From: Suipraeoptans intestinalis
GTDB taxonomy: Bacteria > Bacillota > Clostridia > Lachnospirales > Lachnospiraceae
Length of the DNA stretch: 64,000 bases
Reading direction: 5' to 3'
Assembly (NCBI RefSeq): GCF_009696485.1
Contig: NZ_VULY01000018.1
Span: 2,038,001 to 2,102,000 of the forward strand
The position numbers and the translations under genes were made by a program. Of this stretch, positions 58,871-64,000 are shown piece by piece; within the stretch, counting starts at the first letter, position 1; the number at the start of each line of letters is the position of its first letter. The notes under the pieces are model-generated. The model saw nothing but the letters and a program-made list of their open reading frames with translations, was not told the origin of the DNA and did no database searches.

Positions 58871-60364
58871 ATGAGAGATAAAAAGACAGGGAATGTTGTG
58901 TTTTATGTATCACTGGTGCTGATCGCGGTGATCGCCGTCTGGTCTGTGGCATTTAACAAAAGCTTTACCGTAGTATCCAATGCCGTCTTCACTTTTCTTA
59001 CAACAAAATTTGGCTGGCTGTATCTTCTGGCGATGGCGGTGTTTTTCCTGTTTGTCCTGTATGTTGCTTTTGGGAAGTATGGAAAGATCCGTCTGGGCGG
59101 AGACGATTCCAGGCCGGAATACAGCAATCTGACATGGTTTGGTCTTTTGTTTGGATGCGGAATGGGCGTGGGACTGGTGTTCTGGGGAGTGGCAGAGCCG
59201 CTTACCCACTACCTGAATCCGGCAGGAGGAAAGGGGGCAACTCCGGAAGCTGCGGACTTTGCCATGAAATCCTTCTTTATGCACTGGGGGATCCTTCCCT
59301 GGGCAAACTATGCGGTGATCGGACTGGCGTTGGCCTATTTTATGTTCCGCAAGAAGAAAAAAGGACTGGTAAGTGGGATTCTGGAACCTCTCATCGGAGA
59401 AAAGAGAGCGGAAGGATGGCTGGGAAAGACGGTAGACATTCTTGCGGTATTTGCAACGGTAGCAGGTGTGGTGACTTCTCTGGGGCTTGGAACCCTGCAG
59501 ATCAATGCAGGATTTCAGCACCTGTTTGGAATCCCGTCCACCTTGGCTGTGCAGATCATCATCATTGTGGTGGTATCGGTGCTCTACATCGGGTCGGCGG
59601 TTTCCGGGATCGAAAAAGGAATCAAAGTGATTTCCGATACCAATCTTTATGTGGCGATCGGACTGATGGCAGTGTGCTTTATCGTAGGCCCCAAAATAGA
59701 AATCCTGAACAGCTTTGTAAACGGGCTGGGACAGTATGTGGGGAATTTCATTCCGGATGCCCTTCGGATCGACGCCTATGGAGACAATGGCTGGATCGGA
59801 AGCTGGCGGGTGTTTTACTGGGCATGGTTTATTGCATGGGCGCCCTTTGTAGGGGTATTTATTGCCAGAATCTCCAAAGGAAGGACCATCAGAGAATTTG
59901 TGATGGGCGTCGTACTGGTGCCGGCGCTGGCCTCCTGTATCTGGGGAGCCGTGTTTGGAAGTCTGGGGATCAACCTGGGAGAAAAAGGGATCCTGGCTGT
60001 AGAGCAGCTTAAAAAGATCGCGGCAGCACCGGAGGTGGGACTCTTTGTAGTCCTGAAGGAATATCCGCTGGGATTTCTGCTGTCCATTGTAGCGATCATA
60101 TCCCTTTGCGCGTTTTTTATCACCTCAGCCAATTCAGGAGTCTATGTGCTGTCTATGCTGACGACGGAGGGCGATATCAACCCGCCCAACAATAAGAAGA
60201 TCCTCTGGGGGATCATCCAGTCTGTTATGGCGGTAGGACTTTTGATGGCAGGCGGCTTAAAGCCTTTGCAGACCATCTCCCTGGCGGCGGCATTTCCTTT
60301 TATATTTATTATGTTTGCCGCATGTGCATCTTTTATCAAGGCGATTGGAAAAGAGAAGCTATAA
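58871..60364 (+). CDS. BCCT-family betaine/carnitine/choline transporter
   Basis: 497 residues with about twelve hydrophobic segments. The BCCT signature is clear: FGCGMGVGLVFWGVAEPLTHY in segment 3 (core GMGVGLVFWGVAEP) and the Trp-rich IGSWRVFYWAWFIAWAPFVG in segment 8. BCCT proteins import trimethylammonium compounds. No long C-terminal osmosensing tail is seen, which suits a catabolic role better than osmotic control. It begins 12 bases after the selenoprotein gene and so supplies that reductase, most likely with betaine. Confidence 0.92.
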   Translation: MRDKKTGNVVFYVSLVLIAVIAVWSVAFNKSFTVVSNAVFTFLTTKFGWLYLLAMAVFFLFVLYVAFGKYGKIRLGGDDSRPEYSNLTWFGLLFGCGMGVGLVFWGVAEPLTHYLNPAGGKGATPEAADFAMKSFFMHWGILPWANYAVIGLALAYFMFRKKKKGLVSGILEPLIGEKRAEGWLGKTVDILAVFATVAGVVTSLGLGTLQINAGFQHLFGIPSTLAVQIIIIVVVSVLYIGSAVSGIEKGIKVISDTNLYVAIGLMAVCFIVGPKIEILNSFVNGLGQYVGNFIPDALRIDAYGDNGWIGSWRVFYWAWFIAWAPFVGVFIARISKGRTIREFVMGVVLVPALASCIWGAVFGSLGINLGEKGILAVEQLKKIAAAPEVGLFVVLKEYPLGFLLSIVAIISLCAFFITSANSGVYVLSMLTTEGDINPPNNKKILWGIIQSVMAVGLLMAGGLKPLQTISLAAAFPFIFIMFAACASFIKAIGKEKL

Positions 60365-60464
60365 CGCGAAAGAAAAAAATCAAACAGCGAGAAAAATAAC
60401 GAAACGGTCCGGCGCCAAGACGGCAGTAGCCTGATCGGAAGAGATCGATTCTATGAAATGTGTA

Positions 60465-60515
60465 GACAGAGCCTCCAAAAGGAAAGGGATGTTCCCGCCT
60501 TTTGGAGGCTCTGTC
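60465..60515. terminator. Long hairpin between convergent BCCT and DUF1846 genes
   Basis: GACAGAGCCTCCAAAAGG (60465-60482) pairs perfectly with CCTTTTGGAGGCTCTGTC (60498-60515); GGGA/TCCC pairs inside the loop. No U-run. Serves both strands. Confidence 0.75.
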
Positions 60516-60551
60516 GTGTGATGTCCTGTCATCCGGACTTTTCTGTTCGCT

Positions 60552-62039
60552 TTAGTTTTTTGCAGGATACAGGGATTTTCTTTCCTGAACCGCTTCAAAG
60601 GTTGCCTGAATCCCCAGTTTCCTAAACTGCTTCATGTCCACAGACCCCACCATCACAGATGTGTGTGCCTGGCAGCCTTTCAGTTTAGGTAGCTGCTGCA
60701 GGGCAAGGCTGGCGTTGGGATCGGTAGCGGCGCTGACAGAAAGTGCGATCAACACTTCGTCTGTGTGGAGCCGGGGATTTTTACTGCCCAAATACCGGGT
60801 CTTCAGAGCCTGGATGGGTTCGATGGCGGAAGGGGAGATCACATGTACCTCGTGATCGATCCCGGCAAGTTCTTTCAGGGCATTGAGCAGAAGAGAAGCA
60901 CATGCGCCAAGAAGCTTGCTGGTCTTTCCTGTAACCATCCGTCCGTCGTCCAGAAGCAGGGCGGCGGCGGGAGCGTTCGTTTCAGCCTCCCGGGAAAGAG
61001 CAGCGTCCACCACGCTGCGGTTGTGGATGGTGATACCGGCCTGATTCATCAGCATTTCTACTTTGAAAACCTCTGAATCCGGGCATTCCCCAAACAGTTG
61101 TCGGCGGAGAGAATCGTAGTAACGGCGAATGATCTCCTGGCAGGAAGCTTCCTTGCAGGCCTCGTCGTCACAGATACAGTTCCCGGCCATGTTGACACCC
61201 ATGTCCGTGGGAGACTTGTAAGGACTTTCTCCGTAAATACGCTGGAACATGGCGTTGAGTACCGGAAAGATCTCCACATCCCGGTTGTAGTTGACCGTGG
61301 TTTTTCCGTAAGCCTCCAGGTGGAAGGGGTCTATCATATTAATGTCATTTAAGTCTGCCGTAGCGGCCTCATAGGCCAGATTGACCGGATGCTTCAGCGG
61401 AATGTTCCAGATCGGGAAGGTTTCAAATTTGGCATAGCCTGCACAAACGCCTCTTTGGTGCTCATGATACAGCTGAGACAAGCAGACTGCCATTTTTCCG
61501 CTGCCGGGACCGGGAGCAGTTACCACCACCAAAGGCTTTGAGGTACGGATGTAATCGTTTTTTCCATAGCCGTCTTCGCTTACAATGGAAGGAACGTTGG
61601 TGGGATAACCAGGGATCAGATAGTGGCGGTAGACAGGGATACCAAGCTTCTCCAGACGGATCTGGAACAGACGGGCGCTCTCCTGGCCGCTGTATTTGGT
61701 GATGACCACGCTGCTGGTAAACAGCCCCTGCTCCTGAAAGGCAGAGCGGAGCCGCAGCACATCCATATCATAGGTAATGCCAAGATCTCCCCGCATTTTA
61801 TTTTTGTCAATATCTTCCGCACTGATCACAATGATGATCTCAGCCTGCTCGGACAGTTGTTTCAGCATACGGAGCTTGCTGTCCGGCTGAAAGCCGGGAA
61901 GGACACGGGAGGCGTGAAAGTCATCAAACAGTTTCCCGCCGAATTCCAAATACAGCTTGTTGTCAAACTGGTCGATCCTCTCCCGAATGTGCTGGGATTG
62001 CATCTGCAGATATTTGTCATTATCAAAACCGATTTTCAT
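60552..62039 (-). CDS. DUF1846-family protein
   Basis: 495 residues, the usual length of DUF1846. Family patches include MKIGFDNDKYLQMQSQHI, LEFGGKLFDDFHASRVLPGF, TYDMDVLRL, a P-loop-like TAPGPGSGKMAVCLSQLYHE, DLNDINMIDPFHLEAYG and CDDEACKEASCQE. The family is common in Clostridia and Bacilli; its function is not known to me beyond the nucleotide-loop-like motif. The start at 62039 is after GAAGG; a frame open to 62090 has no ribosome site. A promoter lies at 62102-62131. It faces the BCCT gene and starts next to ftsH. Confidence 0.88.
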   Translation of the reverse strand: MKIGFDNDKYLQMQSQHIRERIDQFDNKLYLEFGGKLFDDFHASRVLPGFQPDSKLRMLKQLSEQAEIIIVISAEDIDKNKMRGDLGITYDMDVLRLRSAFQEQGLFTSSVVITKYSGQESARLFQIRLEKLGIPVYRHYLIPGYPTNVPSIVSEDGYGKNDYIRTSKPLVVVTAPGPGSGKMAVCLSQLYHEHQRGVCAGYAKFETFPIWNIPLKHPVNLAYEAATADLNDINMIDPFHLEAYGKTTVNYNRDVEIFPVLNAMFQRIYGESPYKSPTDMGVNMAGNCICDDEACKEASCQEIIRRYYDSLRRQLFGECPDSEVFKVEMLMNQAGITIHNRSVVDAALSREAETNAPAAALLLDDGRMVTGKTSKLLGACASLLLNALKELAGIDHEVHVISPSAIEPIQALKTRYLGSKNPRLHTDEVLIALSVSAATDPNASLALQQLPKLKGCQAHTSVMVGSVDMKQFRKLGIQATFEAVQERKSLYPAKN

Positions 62040-62101
62040 AGTAGAGCCTTCTTTCTCAAAAATTTCATATCGTCTCCCCAAGGAAGACATATGCCTTTGC
62101 C

Positions 62102-62131
62102 ATTATACTATACGGGCGGGAGAGTTTACAA
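62102..62131 (-). promoter_or_regulatory. Promoter of the DUF1846 gene
   Basis: On the minus strand: TTGTAA (62126-62131), 18 bases, TATAAT (62102-62107). Confidence 0.65.
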
Positions 62132-62150
62132 TTCTTTTATAATGTTTTTA

Positions 62151-62179
62151 TTGATTTCCCCAGATGTCGTTCGTATAAT
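62151..62179 (+). promoter_or_regulatory. Promoter of ftsH
   Basis: TTGATT (62151-62156), 17 bases, TATAAT (62174-62179), followed by AGGAGG and the ATG at 62203. It is divergent from the DUF1846 promoter, 19 bases away. Confidence 0.8.
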
Positions 62180-62202
62180 GAGTTTTGTATAGGAGGATAG
62201 GC

Positions 62203-64000
62203 ATGGAAAACAACGGAAGCAATAAAAACGGAAGTAATCGCAACAAAATGGGGATACCCTTTATCATATTTGTGACGCTGATCACGGCGCTTCTGGTGAT
62301 GGCTCTGAGTAAGCTGCAGAACCAGGGAGGACAGAAGGAGATTTCTTACAATCAGTTCCTGGATATGGTGGAAGAAAAGCAGGTGGAAAAGGTTCAGATC
62401 CAGGCGGACAAGATCGTGATCACAGCCAAAAAGCAGGCGGGAGATCCGGAGGCAAAAAAATATTATACGGGAGTGGTGAAAGATGATACCCTTTCAGAAC
62501 GCCTGTATAAGGCCGGCATCAAGTATGAACAGAAGATACCGGATACCACATCCAGTGTGATCATACAGACACTATTTTCTTTCGTTCCGCTTTTGCTGCT
62601 GCTTCTTATGCTGGGCTGGATGACCAGAAAGCTGGCAAAGGGCGGAGGCATGATGGGAATCGGAAAGAGCAATGCCAAGATGTATGTGGAGAAACAGACG
62701 GGAGTGTCCTTTAAAGATGTAGCGGGACAGGATGAGGCCAAGGAGTCTCTTCAGGAAGTGGTGGATTTTCTGCACAACCCAAGCAAATATACCAGCGTAG
62801 GAGCCAAGCTGCCAAAAGGGGCGCTGCTGGTAGGCCCTCCGGGAACCGGAAAGACGCTTTTGGCAAAGGCTGTGGCGGGAGAGGCCAATGTTCCCTTCTT
62901 TTCTTTGAGCGGTTCGGCCTTTGTGGAAATGTATGTAGGCGTGGGCGCTTCCAGGGTAAGGGATCTGTTTAAAGAAGCACAGCAGACGGCGCCCTGTATC
63001 ATCTTTATCGACGAGATAGATGCGGTAGGAAAAAGCAGGGACAACCAGTTTGGAAGCAACGATGAAAGAGAACAGACACTGAATCAGCTTCTGGCGGAGA
63101 TGGACGGCTTTGAGAGCAATAAAGGACTGGTGCTTCTGGCGGCCACCAACCGTCCGGAGATCCTGGATCCGGCGCTTTTGCGTCCGGGAAGATTTGACCG
63201 CAGGATCATTGTGGAAAAGCCGGACCTGAAGGGGCGTGTGGAAGTTCTGAAGGTACACGCCACCGATGTGAGGATGGACGAAACGGTAGATCTGGAGGCG
63301 ATTGCGCTGGCAACTTCGGGGGCGGTGGGATCTGACCTTGCCAATATGATCAACGAAGCGGCCATCAATGCAGTGAAAAACGGAAGGAACGCCGTTTCAC
63401 AAAAAGATCTGTTTGAAGCGGTGGAAGTCGTTCTGGTGGGCAAAGAAAAGAAAGACCGTATCATGAGCCAGGAAGAACGGCGGATCGTATCCTATCATGA
63501 GGTAGGGCATGCACTGGTAAGCGCTCTCCAGAAGGATGCAGAACCGGTGCAGAAGATCACCATCGTTCCAAGGACCATGGGAGCGCTGGGGTATGTGATG
63601 CAGACGCCGGAGGAAGAGAAGTTCCTCAATACGAAAAAAGAGCTGCAGGCAATGCTGGTGGGAGCGCTGGCAGGACGTGCGGCGGAAGAACTGATCTTTG
63701 ATACGGTTACGACGGGAGCGTCCAACGACATTGAAAGAGCTACGGCGATTGCAAGAGCCATGATCACGCAATATGGTATGAGTGAAAAATTTGGACTGAT
63801 CGGTCTGGAATCCATTCAGAACCGCTATCTGGACGGAAGGGCGGTACGTAACTGCGCGGAAGCCACAGCGGCAGAGATCGACAAGGAGATCATGGAGACG
63901 CTGCGTCAGGCCTATGAGGAGGCAAAGGCGCTCCTTGCAGAACACAGAGAGACGCTGGACCGGATCGCAGCCTTTTTGATCGAGAAGGAAACCATCACAG
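62203..64000 (+). CDS. ftsH: ATP-dependent zinc metalloprotease FtsH, 3' end outside the window
   Basis: 599 codons are visible and the frame is open at the window end. A polar start (Asn/Ser/Lys-rich, 1-15), membrane segment 1 (about 17-36), a short extracellular domain, segment 2 (about 122-140), then the AAA domain: Walker A GPPGTGKT (211-218), Walker [10 protein letters not shown], second-region-of-homology arginines in [10 protein letters not shown]. The protease site HEVGH (432-436) follows. It removes membrane and damaged proteins. The gene is first in its unit with its own promoter. Confidence 0.95.
   Translation, partial: MENNGSNKNGSNRNKMGIPFIIFVTLITALLVMALSKLQNQGGQKEISYNQFLDMVEEKQVEKVQIQADKIVITAKKQAGDPEAKKYYTGVVKDDTLSERLYKAGIKYEQKIPDTTSSVIIQTLFSFVPLLLLLLMLGWMTRKLAKGGGMMGIGKSNAKMYVEKQTGVSFKDVAGQDEAKESLQEVVDFLHNPSKYTSVGAKLPKGALLVGPPGTGKTLLAKAVAGEANVPFFSLSGSAFVEMYVGVGASRVRDLFKEAQQTAPCIIFIDEIDAVGKSRDNQFGSNDEREQTLNQLLAEMDGFESNKGLVLLAATNRPEILDPALLRPGRFDRRIIVEKPDLKGRVEVLKVHATDVRMDETVDLEAIALATSGAVGSDLANMINEAAINAVKNGRNAVSQKDLFEAVEVVLVGKEKKDRIMSQEERRIVSYHEVGHALVSALQKDAEPVQKITIVPRTMGALGYVMQTPEEEKFLNTKKELQAMLVGALAGRAAEELIFDTVTTGASNDIERATAIARAMITQYGMSEKFGLIGLESIQNRYLDGRAVRNCAEATAAEIDKEIMETLRQAYEEAKALLAEHRETLDRIAAFLIEKETIT

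Noticed and set aside
1-64000. CRISPR arrays, tRNA and rRNA genes
   Set aside because: I looked for evenly spaced repeats, cloverleaf ends with CCA or GTTCGAATC-type loops, and rRNA cores, and found none I could support.

Overview
The window joins two kinds of DNA. Bases 1 to about 15,200 are AT-rich and carry the transfer and DNA-processing genes of a Tn1549/CTn-type integrative conjugative element, ending in a broken relaxase gene at an IS256-family insertion. A short scrap zone of truncated genes follows (15.2-16.2 kb). From about 16.3 kb on the DNA is richer in G+C and looks like the chromosome of an anaerobic, low-GC Gram-positive gut bacterium. Lachnospiraceae or a close Clostridia relative is my inference, from AGGAGG ribosome sites, a T-box, a YerC-type TrpR-like protein, a YesN/LytS sugar-sensing pair, a Stickland-type selenoprotein reductase and an FtsH with a short N-terminus. 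No rRNA, tRNA or CRISPR array was seen.

Layout: the tail of a DUF4366-like membrane protein; topoisomerase III; a small AbrB-type protein that a different-frame ORF hides; an AlbA-domain ATP-binding regulator; a 2,908-residue antirestriction/methylase/helicase protein that appears to contain a second gene in another frame; an SSB-like protein; a relaxase C-terminal fragment; the IS (13,741-15,226); then an orphan membrane-protein tail with an XRE regulator and fragments of SnoaL-like and RelE/ParE-like genes.

Chromosome: a PNPOx-ferredoxin gene with an osmoprotectant (betaine-type) ABC transporter and an Rrf2 regulator (16.4-20 kb); a CPBP protease and an autoregulated MerR gene; a two-component system; VOC and radical SAM genes; a zinc-uptake operon on the minus strand (26.8-30.5 kb); a membrane sugar-binding sensor, LytS-type kinase and YesN-type regulator next to a ChvE/MmsA/MmsB monosaccharide transporter (30.7-40.1 kb); a cytidine deaminase-like gene; a tryptophan T-box with a TrpB2-type tryptophan synthase and an NSS transporter; YoaK-like, Gfo/Idh/MocA (frameshifted), rhodanese-TtcA, PHP and GNAT genes; the TrpR-like YerC gene; nagA-sbcD-sbcC; then a TetR-controlled betaine/sarcosine-type reductase component B, including a selenocysteine gene, with a BCCT transporter; DUF1846; and the start of ftsH.

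How the parts may work together: two separate betaine-type uptake systems (ABC at 17-19 kb, BCCT at 59-60 kb) suggest that methylated amines are taken up both as osmoprotectants and as electron acceptors for the selenoprotein reductase. The Trp T-box, TrpB2, NSS transporter and YerC may form a local tryptophan circuit: the NSS and yerC promoters share an identical 17-base sequence over the -10 region. The most interesting points are the overprinted ORF in the giant element protein, that shared promoter sequence, the twin TetR operators before the reductase, the in-frame UGA selenocysteine, and an exact A_AAA_AAG slip site at the break in the Gfo/Idh/MocA gene.
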